A stretch of DNA of 64,000 nt from Mycobacterium sp. (GCF_004298145.1 NZ_SCRH01000055.1:1-64000); one strand, 5' to 3'. Counted from the first letter of the stretch, positions 45,764 through 54,542 are shown. The notes: a model not told the origin generated them from the letters alone. Translations and numbers: made by a program.

Positions 45764-45787
45764 CCCGTCGGTCAGACCGGTGAGCGC

Positions 45788-46621
45788 CTAGGTTTCGGCG
45801 AGCTCCACGCTCACCGCGACCGCGCCCGCGCCGACGTGAAGCGCGAGCACCGGCCCCAGCTCGGTGACGATCGCCGGCTCGCACGCCGGCAGCCGCTTGC
45901 CCAGCGCCGCGGCCACCTCGGTGGCACCGTCCGGGTTGTTGACGTGCTGTACGGCCAGGGCGGCCGTGCCGTCGCCGACAGTCTGGCAGACCCGATCGAT
46001 CATCGCCTCCGTCGCGTGACTGACGGTGCGCACCCGTTGGGCCAGAACAAGTTTCCCGTCGTCGATACGCAATAACGGTTTGAGCGCCAGCGCGGTGCCA
46101 AGCCACCCCGCCGCCCCACCGATGCGTCCGCTGCGGCGCAGGTTGTCCAGACGATGCACCACGACGAACGCGTGTCCGCGTGCCACGGCCGAGCGCGCAG
46201 CGTCCGTGACGGCGTCCAGGTCGCCGCCCGCGGCCGCTGCCCGCGCGGCGGCCAGAGCCACGAATCCGGTGCCCATCGCGGCCGATTTGGAGTCGACGAC
46301 CCGCACGTTGGGATCCAGGTCGGCCGCGGTGCGTTCGGCGGCCCGGCAGGTTCCCGACAGCGCCGACGAGATGTGCACCGCCACCACACCGTCGGCGTCG
46401 CTGTCGGCCAACGCCTGCTGGTATGCGTCGGCGAGTTCGGCCGGGGTGGCCGCCGCGGTGGTGGCCGCAAGCTTGTGGATGTCGTCCGGAATGTCGTCCA
46501 CACCGTCGCGCAGATCGGTGCCGTCGAGCAAGATGTGCAGCGGAACGACGCGTATCCCCCACTTTTCGAGCAGGTCGGCCGGCAGACGGGCCGATGAATC
46601 GGTCACCACCACGACGGTCAC
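45788..46621 (-). CDS. DegV-family fatty-acid-binding protein (Rv2417c-like)
   Basis: A 277-residue DegV protein: N-terminal VVTDSSARLPADLL, the ligand loop HISSALSGTCRAAE and the C-terminal domain with LKPLLRIDDGKL. DegV proteins bind one fatty acid in a tunnel and, in Firmicutes, present it to fatty-acid kinase; the role in mycobacteria is unknown. The start is GTG at 46621. It marks the return of the conserved gene order after the lipid block, converging on mmpL with a 24-base gap. Confidence 0.9.
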   Translation of the reverse strand: MTVVVVTDSSARLPADLLEKWGIRVVPLHILLDGTDLRDGVDDIPDDIHKLAATTAAATPAELADAYQQALADSDADGVVAVHISSALSGTCRAAERTAADLDPNVRVVDSKSAAMGTGFVALAAARAAAAGGDLDAVTDAARSAVARGHAFVVVHRLDNLRRSGRIGGAAGWLGTALALKPLLRIDDGKLVLAQRVRTVSHATEAMIDRVCQTVGDGTAALAVQHVNNPDGATEVAAALGKRLPACEPAIVTELGPVLALHVGAGAVAVSVELAET

Positions 46622-46670
46622 GCGCGCCGCTCCTCCTCATCGCTTCGCTCTGCATCGTCGACGTCGCGGG

Positions 46671-47414
46671 TCACGAGACGGGCTTACCGGTCGGCACGCC
46701 CGCTTCGGCGAGCGCCTTGAGCATCAGCTCCGCGACCGCCTGGTGGGCCTCGAAATTCCAGTGAATCCCGTCGGGGTTTCCCCGGCCGTTCATGATGTGT
46801 TCTGCGACAGCGGCTTTGAGATCAACCAGGGGTACATCGTGGCCTTGCGCCCATTCGGTGATCGCGGCCACGGTCCCCGCCCGGCCGTGGTGGGCGCGGG
46901 CGTAGGTGTCGGCGATGTGCACCGACGGCAGCGACGCCACGATCGGGATGCCGGGACGGTTGAAATCGATTGCGCCACGGGTCTGTTCGAGATAGTCCAC
47001 ACTCAGGTGCGGAGGCAGGGCTGGCCTGGCCACCGGGGAGAGCCTGGGCTGCAGCCATCCGTAGCCGTCGCGGACCCAGCGCCGCAACCGAGGCGGCCGC
47101 ACGTAACGGATCAGCTCGCGCAGCGCGGTGGGCAGCACCGACGGCAGTGAATCCATGCCGCCGGTTGCGAAGATGACGGCGCCCGCCCGCGGTAGCGCCG
47201 CCCAGGCCCGCGGGTCCTGGGTCGCCGCCCACCAGACGTCGCGGCACGTCCATCCGATGCGGCCGATCAGCTCCACATCCCAATCTAGCTGGGCAGCAAC
47301 GATGTTCGGCCAGATTCGGGGATCGTCGGCGGGCAGTCCCCCGGTTGGCCCGTAGTAGGCCAGCGAGTCGGCAAAAATCAGCAGTGTGGACCTGGGCCGC
47401 CGCTCAGAGGACAT
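46671..47414 (-). CDS. octT: Diglucosylglycerate octanoyltransferase OctT
   Basis: A 247-residue SGNH/GDSL-type enzyme; block I is FADSLAYYG with the nucleophilic serine. The M. tuberculosis relative (Rv2418c) octanoylates diglucosylglycerate, an early step of methylglucose lipopolysaccharide (MGLP) synthesis. A late block with the catalytic Asp/His pair is NPDGIHWNFEAH. The ATG at 47414 overlaps the end of gpgP by 11 bases, so the two MGLP genes are coupled. Confidence 0.86.
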   Translation of the reverse strand: MSSERRPRSTLLIFADSLAYYGPTGGLPADDPRIWPNIVAAQLDWDVELIGRIGWTCRDVWWAATQDPRAWAALPRAGAVIFATGGMDSLPSVLPTALRELIRYVRPPRLRRWVRDGYGWLQPRLSPVARPALPPHLSVDYLEQTRGAIDFNRPGIPIVASLPSVHIADTYARAHHGRAGTVAAITEWAQGHDVPLVDLKAAVAEHIMNGRGNPDGIHWNFEAHQAVAELMLKALAEAGVPTGKPVS

Positions 47415-48078
47415 CGTTGGACACCTGTGCCGAGGCGTTCCACACATCCAGCCGCCAGCGGATGCTCTCGAATTCGTCGCCGTCATCGCCGGAATGGCCG
47501 GAGAGCTGTACCCAGCTGGCGTTGCCCATGCCGCCCAAAATCGGCCAGTTGCCGACCGGGAGCTTCAGCAACGCGGCCGAGAGCGCGGCGATCAGGCCCC
47601 CGTGGGCCACCAGCACCACCGGACGATCCGGCCCGTGGGGATCACCCCATTCCCGCTCGCCGGACACCAATTCGGCAACCAACGGCACGCTGCGGGCCGC
47701 GACGTCCACCCTGCTTTCGCCGCCGTGCGGGGCCCAGGTGGCGTCTTCGCGCCAGGCCAGCCGCGCGCCGGGGGCCTGCGCGTCGACCTCGGTGTGGGTC
47801 AATCCCTGCCAGTCGCCGAGATGGGTCTCCCGCAGCCGCTGATCCACCCGGACCGCCAGGCCGGTCCGCTCCCCCAGCCTGAGCGCCGTGTCGTAGGCGC
47901 GATGCAGATCCGACGACACGATCAGCAAGGGCTGCACCTTGCCCAGCACCTCGGCGGCCGCGATCGCCTGTGCCCGCCCGAGTTCGCTGAGCTCGGAATC
48001 GAGCTGGCCCTGCATCCGGCTGCCGGCATTGAACTCGGTTTGCCCGTGCCGCAACATGATCAGGCGACGAATCTTCAT
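47404..48078 (-). CDS. gpgP: Glucosyl-3-phosphoglycerate phosphatase GpgP
   Basis: A 224-residue histidine-phosphatase-superfamily enzyme with LRHGQTEFN (phospho-acceptor His11) and the second histidine in LVAHGGLIAAL. It dephosphorylates glucosyl-3-phosphoglycerate to glucosylglycerate in MGLP synthesis, directly before the steps leading to the OctT substrate. Its start overlaps the rsfS stop (ATGA), so translation is coupled across rsfS-gpgP-octT. Confidence 0.92.
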   Translation of the reverse strand: MKIRRLIMLRHGQTEFNAGSRMQGQLDSELSELGRAQAIAAAEVLGKVQPLLIVSSDLHRAYDTALRLGERTGLAVRVDQRLRETHLGDWQGLTHTEVDAQAPGARLAWREDATWAPHGGESRVDVAARSVPLVAELVSGEREWGDPHGPDRPVVLVAHGGLIAALSAALLKLPVGNWPILGGMGNASWVQLSGHSGDDGDEFESIRWRLDVWNASAQVSNDVL

Positions 48079-48470
48079 TGCGTGCTCGAGTCTTCAGAGT
48101 GCACGCCGTCCTCGTCAAGGTCCACCGGCACCACCGGGCAGTCACTCCACAGCCGGTCCAGGGCATAGAAGTCGCGGTCATCCTGGTGCTGAATGTGAAC
48201 GACGATGTCGCGGTAGTCCAGCAGCGTCCAGCGCCCTTCGCGGGTGCCCTCGCGGCGCGCGGGTTTGTAGCCTGCCTTGCGCATTTTCTCCTCGACCTCG
48301 TCGACGATGGCATTGACCTGTCGCTCGTTGGACGCCGAGGCGATCACGAAGCAGTCGGTGATGGCGAGCTGGGCGGAGACGTCGATGACGACGACGTCGT
48401 CGGCGAGCTTGGAGGCGGCGGCGCCGGCGGCCACCGTCGCCATGTCGACGGCTTCCGGTGTGGCGCTCAC
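48075..48470 (-). CDS. rsfS: Ribosomal silencing factor RsfS
   Basis: A 131-residue RsfS/Iojap protein that binds L14 and keeps 50S subunits from joining under starvation. The family core is clear: DDVVVIDVSAQLAITDCFVIASASNERQV in two parts, then GRWTLLDYRDIVVHI and FYALDRLWSD. The GTG at 48470 overlaps the nadD stop (GTGA). The last 12 residues (DEDGVHSEDSSTQ) are an acidic species-specific tail. Confidence 0.94.
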   Translation of the reverse strand: MSATPEAVDMATVAAGAAASKLADDVVVIDVSAQLAITDCFVIASASNERQVNAIVDEVEEKMRKAGYKPARREGTREGRWTLLDYRDIVVHIQHQDDRDFYALDRLWSDCPVVPVDLDEDGVHSEDSSTQ

Positions 48471-49135
48471 GGGTGATCCCCTGGGGTCAGGCTTGTTTCG
48501 TTCACGGCCACCGCCGGTCCCGCGTCGCCGCGGTAGAGCCGGCGCTTGGAGACATACTGCACGACGCCGTCGGGCATCAGGTACCACAGCGGCCGGCGCC
48601 CCGCCGCGCGCCGGCGACAATCGGTCGACGAGATCGCCAGTGCCGGTATCTCGACGAGGGTCAGCGCGTCGTCGGGCAGCTCACCGAGCAGGCCGGTGAT
48701 GTGTTCGCGCCGCAGCTCGTAGCCGGGCCGGCTGACCCCGATAAAGTGCGCCAGCTCGAACAGCGTCTCCCAGCCCTGCCACGACAGGATGGAGGCCAGC
48801 GCGTCCGCACCGGTGATGAAGTACAGCTCGGAATCCGGGTTGAGGGCGTGCAGGTCGCGCAGCGTGTCCTTGGTGTAGGTGGGGCCGGCGCGGTCGATGT
48901 CGACCCGGCTGACCGAGAAACGGGGATTGGACGCCGTGGCGATCACCGTCATCAGATACCGGTCCTCGGCGGCGGAGACGTGCCGATCCTTCTGCCAGGG
49001 CTGACCGCTGGGTACGAACACGACTTGGTCGAGGTCGAACAGGTCGGCGACCTCACTGGCGGCAACCAGGTGGCCGTAATGGATGGGGTCGAACGTCCCG
49101 CCCATCACCCCTAACCTGCGAAGCTGCGTTTGCAC
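48467..49135 (-). CDS. nadD: Nicotinate-nucleotide adenylyltransferase NadD
   Basis: Makes deamido-NAD from nicotinate mononucleotide and ATP; with NadE further along it supplies NAD. The 222-residue protein has the nucleotidyltransferase motifs GGTFDPIHYGHL and ISSTDCR (the ISSTxxR-type ATP site). The GTG at 49135 was taken; a start nearer MGGTF is possible. The C-terminal tail after RRLYRGD is longer than usual and overlaps rsfS. It is first in the nadD-rsfS-gpgP-octT run. Confidence 0.93.
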   Translation of the reverse strand: MQTQLRRLGVMGGTFDPIHYGHLVAASEVADLFDLDQVVFVPSGQPWQKDRHVSAAEDRYLMTVIATASNPRFSVSRVDIDRAGPTYTKDTLRDLHALNPDSELYFITGADALASILSWQGWETLFELAHFIGVSRPGYELRREHITGLLGELPDDALTLVEIPALAISSTDCRRRAAGRRPLWYLMPDGVVQYVSKRRLYRGDAGPAVAVNETSLTPGDHP

Positions 49136-49200
49136 GATGTGCCAGCTTACTTGAGGCGGCGATCAGGGCCGATTACCCAGGTCGCGCCGGCGTGCGTCCG

Positions 49201-49262
49201 CGCGAGCGTGCGTAGTCGCACGGTCAGTGCCGCGTGTCGGCGGACCAACACGCACGCTCGCG
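49201..49262. repeat. Long-loop inverted repeat between VWA gene and nadD
   Basis: CGCGAGCGTGCG (49201-49212) pairs perfectly with CGCACGCTCGCG (49251-49262), plus one T-A pair inside, leaving a loop of about 36 bases. It begins 10 bases beyond the stop of the minus-strand VWA gene, and all neighbours are on that strand. It may act as a terminator for the VWA/MoxR operon or be a member of a dispersed palindromic element; the region otherwise (49136-49272) has no gene. Confidence 0.6.
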
Positions 49263-49272
49263 GGAACCGGTG

Positions 49273-50721
49273 TCACACCGGCAGCAGCTGGTCGATCACC
49301 GCGGCCAACTGCTTGGCGGACCGGCATTCGTGCATCGCGATGACATCTTGATAGCGCGGCACCGCCGAGTCGCCGCTGCCCCACAGATGCTTGGGCTCGG
49401 GATTCAGCCAGTGCGCGTGCCGGCTGGCGGTCACCATGTGGGACAGCAGCTCGATCTCCGGATTGCGGTAGTTGGTGCGACCATCCCCCAGCACCAGCAG
49501 TGAGGTGCGCGGGGAGAGCACGTTGGGGAACGCCTGCACGAACGACGCAAACGCGTTGCCGTAGTCGGAATGGCCATCGCGACTGTAGACGCCCGACTCC
49601 CGGGTGATCCGCTGGATGGCCACGGCGAGGTCAGCTTCCGGGCCGAACATGTGAGTCACTTCGTCGGTGGTGTCGATGAACGCGAACACACGAACGCGCG
49701 AGAACTGTTGGCGCAGAGCATGTACCAACAGCAGGGTGAAATGACTGAACCCGGCGACCGAGCCGGAGACGTCGCACAGCACCACCAGTTCCGGCCGCGC
49801 CGGGCGCGGCTTGGCCAGCACCACGTCGATCGGCACGCCGCCGGTGGACATCGACTTGCGCAGCGTCTTGCGGAGATCGATCGTCCCGGCCCGGGTGCGT
49901 CGTCGGCGGGCGGCCAGCCGGGTCGCCAGTGTTCGGGCCAGCGGCGCCACCACTCGGCGCATCTGGCGCAGCTGCTCACCGGAGGCGCGCAGGAATTCAA
50001 CGTTCTCGGAAAGCTGTGGAATGCCGTACATCTGGACGTGATCGCGGCCCAGCTGCTCCGCGGTGCGCCGCTTGGTCTCGGCGTCGACCATCTTGCGTAA
50101 CTGGGTGATCCGCTGTGCGGCAAGCGCTTTGGCGATCTCCTCCTGGGTGGGAGTGGGCTCGTCACCGTACGTGGCGAGCAGCCCCGCCAGCAGTTTGCCC
50201 TCGAGTTCGTCCAGCGCCATCGCCTTGAGCGCCTGATAGGACGAGAAGGACGGGCCACGGCTGGAACTGTATTTTCCGTAGGCCTCGACGATCCTGGCGA
50301 TCATCGCGACCAGGCGCTCGTCCATGTCGGCGAGATCAGGGTTTTCGGCCAGCAGATCCAGCAGCATCTGGCGCATCGCCTCGACGTCGTCGGGCGGCAA
50401 CGCGTTGTCGTCTTGCGGGCCGTCGGCCTCGTCGCCGGTGACCACCGCGCGGGCGCCCAGCGCCGCCGGGAACCACAGGTCGAACATGGCGTCATACGTC
50501 TCACGGTGATCCGACCGGCGCAGCACCGCGCAGGCGACGCCCTCGCGCAGTACCTCGCGGTCACTCAGGCCGAGGGTGGCCATCACCCGGCCGGCATCCA
50601 CCGTCTCCGACGGGCCGACCGAAATCCCCGCCCCGCGAAGCGCTTCCACAAAGCCGACCAGGTGACCGGGCAGCCCGTGCGGGGCGAGCGGCCGGGAGGG
50701 TCGGATGCGGCGGGCGGCCAT
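49273..50721 (-). CDS. VWA-domain CoxE-like protein (Rv2425c-like)
   Basis: A 482-residue cytoplasmic protein with a C-terminal von Willebrand A domain. The MIDAS starts with DVSGSVAGFSH, a conserved threonine/aspartate segment follows (FIDTTDEV), and the third metal ligand region is LGDGRTNYRNP. The N-terminal part is helical and specific to the CoxE family. It is paired with a MoxR AAA+ ATPase encoded 10 bases upstream. Such MoxR/VWA pairs act as metal-insertion or complex-assembly chaperones; the client here is unknown. Confidence 0.88.
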   Translation of the reverse strand: MAARRIRPSRPLAPHGLPGHLVGFVEALRGAGISVGPSETVDAGRVMATLGLSDREVLREGVACAVLRRSDHRETYDAMFDLWFPAALGARAVVTGDEADGPQDDNALPPDDVEAMRQMLLDLLAENPDLADMDERLVAMIARIVEAYGKYSSSRGPSFSSYQALKAMALDELEGKLLAGLLATYGDEPTPTQEEIAKALAAQRITQLRKMVDAETKRRTAEQLGRDHVQMYGIPQLSENVEFLRASGEQLRQMRRVVAPLARTLATRLAARRRRTRAGTIDLRKTLRKSMSTGGVPIDVVLAKPRPARPELVVLCDVSGSVAGFSHFTLLLVHALRQQFSRVRVFAFIDTTDEVTHMFGPEADLAVAIQRITRESGVYSRDGHSDYGNAFASFVQAFPNVLSPRTSLLVLGDGRTNYRNPEIELLSHMVTASRHAHWLNPEPKHLWGSGDSAVPRYQDVIAMHECRSAKQLAAVIDQLLPV

Positions 50722-50731
50722 GGCGGTCTTC

Positions 50732-51607
50732 CTAGTTCAGCCGGAGCTCGCCGGTTGCGCGCTGCTGGTCGGATTGATGTTTGAGGACCACGCCCAGCGT
50801 GGCGGCGACGACGGCGTCGTCGATGGTGTCCAGGCCCAGCGCGAGCAGCGTGCGGCCCCAGTCGATGGTCTCGGCGATGGACGGGACTTTCTTGAGTTGC
50901 ATGCCGCGCAGCACGCCGATGATGCGCACGAGCTCCTCGGCCAGATGTGCGGGCAGCTCGGGGACCCGCGACAACAGGATGCGGCGTTCCAGGTCGGGAC
51001 TGGGAAAGTCGATGTGCAGGAACAGGCAGCGACGCTTGAGCGCCTCGGACAGTTCGCGGGTGGCGTTGGAGGTCAGCACCACCAGCGGTGTGCGCTCGGC
51101 GGTGATCGTGCCCAGTTCGGGGACCGTCACCGCGAAGTCCGACAACACCTCCAGCAGCAGGCCCTCGATCTCGATGTCGGCCTTGTCGGTTTCGTCGATG
51201 AGCAGCACCGTGGGCTCGGTGCGCCGGATGGCGGTCAGCAGCGGACGCTGCAGCAGGAATTCCTCACTGAACACGTCATCTTTGGTCTGATCCCAGTCCC
51301 CCGATCCGGCCTGGATGCGCAAGATCTGCTTGGCGTGGTTCCACTCGTAGAGCGCGCGAGCCTCGTCCACCCCCTCGTAGCACTGCAGGCGGACCAGGCC
51401 CGACCCGGTCGCCTGGGCGACGGCACGCGCCAATTCGGTCTTGCCCACCCCGGCAGGGCCTTCCACCAACAACGGCTTGCCCAGCCGGTCGGCCAGGAAC
51501 ACGGCCGTCGCGGTGGCGGTGTCGGGCAGGTAGCCGGTCTCGGCCAACCGCCGCGAGACGTCGTCGATGTCCTCGAACAGCGGCTTTGACCGGGCGGGCA
51601 CACTCAC
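50732..51607 (-). CDS. MoxR-type AAA+ ATPase (Rv2426c-like)
   Basis: A 291-residue AAA+ protein with Walker A EGPAGVGKTE, Walker B LLIDETDKAD, sensor 1 VVLTSNATREL and the arginine-finger region KRRCLFLHIDFP. It works with the VWA protein downstream as an assembly chaperone. The GTG at 51607 follows GGAGAACC and gives the expected length; the open frame extends 23 codons further but lacks a ribosome-binding site. It starts 35 bases downstream of the proA stop. Confidence 0.9.
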   Translation of the reverse strand: MSVPARSKPLFEDIDDVSRRLAETGYLPDTATATAVFLADRLGKPLLVEGPAGVGKTELARAVAQATGSGLVRLQCYEGVDEARALYEWNHAKQILRIQAGSGDWDQTKDDVFSEEFLLQRPLLTAIRRTEPTVLLIDETDKADIEIEGLLLEVLSDFAVTVPELGTITAERTPLVVLTSNATRELSEALKRRCLFLHIDFPSPDLERRILLSRVPELPAHLAEELVRIIGVLRGMQLKKVPSIAETIDWGRTLLALGLDTIDDAVVAATLGVVLKHQSDQQRATGELRLN

Positions 51608-51641
51608 AATCGGTTCTCCTAAAACACTTTTGAACGGGGTA

Positions 51642-52925
51642 TCAGGCCGGACGTGTCTGTCCGTCGCCCCACGCAATCCATTTGGTCGAGGTCAATTCGG
51701 GTAGTCCCATGGGACCGCGGGCATGCAACTTCTGGGTGGAGATGCCGATTTCGGCGCCGAAACCGAACTGCTCCCCGTCGGTGAAGGCCGTGGACGCGTT
51801 CACCATCACCGCGGCCGCGTCGACACCGTCGGTAAACCGTTGCGCCGCAGCCATATTGGTTGTCACGATGGCCTCGGTGTGGCCGGTGCCGTATTCGTTG
51901 ATGTGGGCGATCGCGGCGTCGATACCGTCGACCACCGCCACCGCGATGTCCATCGACAAGTACTCGCGCCGCAAGTCGTCCTCGCGCGCGTCCTGGGAAA
52001 AACCACCGTGCACCGTCACGCCGGCGTTTTCCAGGGCGCTCACCAACCGCGGCAGTGCCACGTCGGCGATCGTGGCGTCGACGAGCAGGGTCTCGGCGGC
52101 GTTGCAGACGCTGGGCCGACGCGTCTTGGAATTCAGCAGGACCCGCTCCGCCACGTCCAAATCGGCACCGTCGTGCACGTACACGTGACAGTTGCCGACC
52201 CCGGTCTCGATGGTGGGCACCCGCGCATCGCGGACGACCGCGTTGATCAGGTTGGCCCCACCGCGCGGAATCACCACGTCGACCAGGCCGCGGGCCTGGA
52301 CCAGATGCGTCACCGTGGCGCGGTCGTCCGCGGAAAGCAGCTGAACCGCGTCGGCGGGCAGGTCCTCGCTGACCAGCGAGGCCCGCAACACCTGGACCAG
52401 CGCCTGGTTGGACCGCGTCGCCGATGAGCTGCCGCGCAACAGCACGGCGTTGCCGGACTTGAGCGCCAAACCGAACGCGTCGACGGTCACGTTGGGCCGG
52501 CCCTCGTAGATCATTCCCACGACGCCGAGCGGAACGCGCTGCTGCCGCAGCTGCAGTCCGTTCGGCAACGTGTAGCCGCGCAACACCTCCCCGACCGGGT
52601 CGGGGAGCCCGGCGACCTGGCGCAGGCCGGCGGCGATACCCTCAATGCGCTTGGTGTCCAACGCCAATCGGTCAAGCATCGCCGTCGGAGTGCCGGCGGC
52701 CCGGGCGGCCTCGACGTCTTCGGCGTTGGCCGACAGGATCAATTCGCCGTGGGCGGCAATCGCTTCGGCCGCCGACCGAAGCGCCTGGTCTTTGGCGACT
52801 GTCGGCAACAACGCCAGCACACGGGATGCGACCCGGGCGCGGCGGGCGGCGTCGTGCACCTCCCGGCGCAAGTCAGGCTCCCCCTGTTGGGCCGCTCCGC
52901 TGCGGAATGGTGCCTGCAGACTCAT
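51642..52925 (-). CDS. proA: Gamma-glutamyl phosphate reductase ProA
   Basis: NADPH-dependent second step of proline synthesis, making glutamate semialdehyde. The 427-residue aldehyde-dehydrogenase-fold protein has VGMIYEGRPNVTVDAF, LLRGSSSATRSN, the catalytic cysteine in RRPSVCNAAET and FGFGAEIGIST. The ATG at 52925 gives MSLQAPF. The kinase partner proB is not adjacent; it lies at the right edge about 10 kb away, an arrangement also seen in M. tuberculosis. Confidence 0.95.
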   Translation of the reverse strand: MSLQAPFRSGAAQQGEPDLRREVHDAARRARVASRVLALLPTVAKDQALRSAAEAIAAHGELILSANAEDVEAARAAGTPTAMLDRLALDTKRIEGIAAGLRQVAGLPDPVGEVLRGYTLPNGLQLRQQRVPLGVVGMIYEGRPNVTVDAFGLALKSGNAVLLRGSSSATRSNQALVQVLRASLVSEDLPADAVQLLSADDRATVTHLVQARGLVDVVIPRGGANLINAVVRDARVPTIETGVGNCHVYVHDGADLDVAERVLLNSKTRRPSVCNAAETLLVDATIADVALPRLVSALENAGVTVHGGFSQDAREDDLRREYLSMDIAVAVVDGIDAAIAHINEYGTGHTEAIVTTNMAAAQRFTDGVDAAAVMVNASTAFTDGEQFGFGAEIGISTQKLHARGPMGLPELTSTKWIAWGDGQTRPA

Positions 52926-52980
52926 TGAACCAGGGTATCCGGCCGGAAAAGCCCGGGTGACGCGGCCCGTTCCAAGCCAC

Positions 52981-53137
52981 GCTGGCGGCGACCCGCTTCA
53001 CCCGGCTCCGCCGCGCTCGCGATCGCCCTAGCCCCGCTGGCGGCGACCCGCTTCACCCGGCTCCGCCGCGCTCGCGATCGCCCTAGCCCCGCTGGCGGCG
53101 ACCCGCTTCACCCGGCTCCGCCGCGCTCGCGATCGCC
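52981..53137 (-). repeat. 55-base tandem repeat, about 2.9 copies (VNTR-like)
   Basis: Copies start at 52981, 53036 and 53091; the third is cut after 47 bases, one base before the MscS stop codon. The two full copies are identical in my reading. The unit contains, on the minus strand, GGCGATCGCGAGCGCGGCG followed by GGAGCCGGGTGAAGCGGGTCGCC in parts, the same element seen at 9551-9676. Relative to the gene it follows, it has the same orientation as at the trehalase gene. Copy-number variation between strains is likely. Confidence 0.85.
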
Positions 53138-53138
53138 G

Positions 53139-54542
53139 CTAGCCGACCCGCTCGCCGCGCCGGGCATTGCGCACCTTGCTGCGCCGCTCTTCGAGTATGT
53201 GGCCGAAGTTCTGCAGCAGCATCGGTGCACGCATCACCAGATGCTCGATGTGTTCTCGATCGATCTCCAGGGCGGTGACCTCTTCCAGCGCATACGCGCT
53301 GGCCAGGTTGGGTTGGCGAGTCAGCGCCGTCAGCCCCAGAAATGCACCCTCGGCCAGGGTGCTGATCGGCACGATCGTCCCGTCGACGGCGGTCGCGGTG
53401 AGTTGCACCCGGCCGGCGACCAAGAACGTCATCGCCGCGGGCACCTGCCCGACGTCCTCCACGATTTCGTCGGCGCCGTACCGGACGATCCGCGCCGAGG
53501 AGCGCAACGACCGCTGCTCTTCGGTGCTGAGCCGCAGGGCCGGTGCCACCACCGTGTGCAACGCATGCTCCACGCGTCCGACCGTCGAGAAGTCGTCGTC
53601 GGCGTCGTCGAGGTGCAAACCCTCCCGTCGCGCCGCGTACCAGGCCCACCGCAGGAACGTGGCCGTCGCGGCGCCGGCGTCAGCGGGCGAGTCCAGCCCG
53701 ATCGCCGTGCGGTAGTCGCCGGCGCCCACGGGCACCGAACGGGGCACGCTGCCGGGCTTGAGCTGCGGCAGCGCACGCGCCACCCGTGACAACATCGCGC
53801 ACACCCGGTCGGGCGCGTCGGCAGTCGAGAAGGTCGTCGTTATCGCCACTTTGTGCGGCCCGGGGGGCCGGCTGAGATTGGTGAACGAGGTGGTGGCCAG
53901 CGCCGCGTTCGGCATGATCCGGATTCCGCTGCCGGTGTCGATGTGCACGGCACGCCAGTTCACCTCGACGACCCGTCCGCGCGCGGTGCCGGTGTCCAGC
54001 CAATCGTCGATCCGGAACGGCTGCTCGAACAGCATGAACAGGCCCGAGACGATCTGGCCGACGGAGTTCTGCAGCATCAGACCGATGACGACCGATGTGA
54101 CACCCAACGCGGTGAACACACCGCCGATCCGCACACCCCAGATGTACGACGACATCACCGCTAGGCCGACGCAGATCAGCGCTATCCGGGTGACATCGAT
54201 GAAGATAGTGGGAAGCCTTTTGCGCCAGCTCTTTTCGGGTGCGCCTTCGAACACGGTCGCGTTGAGCCCGGACAGCAGCAGCACCACCACCAGCAGGCCG
54301 AACACGGTGGTGAGGATTCGCACCGGTATGTCGCCGGCCGGAATCCCCGAGGCCTGGACCAGGAGCAGCAACAGCGCACCGAGCGGCAGCAGGTAATTGC
54401 GCAGCAGCGCGACCTGCCTGGCCAGTGGGCTTTGCCGGCGCAGCAACGCGTCGTGCAGTTCGGTGAGCAGGATCATCCCGATCGGTAATCCGATCGCGAT
54501 ACCAACCGCCCAGTAGAACCACGGCGAGCCGAAGACGTTCAT
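53139..54542 (-). CDS. MscS-type channel with cyclic-nucleotide-binding domain (Rv2434c-like)
   Basis: A 467-residue membrane protein: four to five hydrophobic spans (about 5-25, 45-65, 75-95, 118-138), the MscS pore and beta domain (VTSVVIGLMLQNSVGQIVSGLFML split, then FRIDDWL and GRVVEVNWRAVHIDT), and a C-terminal cNMP-binding fold (about 335-445, VAGRVQLTATAVDG, GAFLGLTALT). A nucleotide-gated mechanosensitive channel is the natural reading. Its start overlaps the stop of the cyclase gene (ATGA), suggesting signal producer and receiver, although the cyclase looks impaired. The 3' end abuts the 55-base repeat. Confidence 0.88.
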   Translation of the reverse strand: MNVFGSPWFYWAVGIAIGLPIGMILLTELHDALLRRQSPLARQVALLRNYLLPLGALLLLLVQASGIPAGDIPVRILTTVFGLLVVVLLLSGLNATVFEGAPEKSWRKRLPTIFIDVTRIALICVGLAVMSSYIWGVRIGGVFTALGVTSVVIGLMLQNSVGQIVSGLFMLFEQPFRIDDWLDTGTARGRVVEVNWRAVHIDTGSGIRIMPNAALATTSFTNLSRPPGPHKVAITTTFSTADAPDRVCAMLSRVARALPQLKPGSVPRSVPVGAGDYRTAIGLDSPADAGAATATFLRWAWYAARREGLHLDDADDDFSTVGRVEHALHTVVAPALRLSTEEQRSLRSSARIVRYGADEIVEDVGQVPAAMTFLVAGRVQLTATAVDGTIVPISTLAEGAFLGLTALTRQPNLASAYALEEVTALEIDREHIEHLVMRAPMLLQNFGHILEERRSKVRNARRGERVG

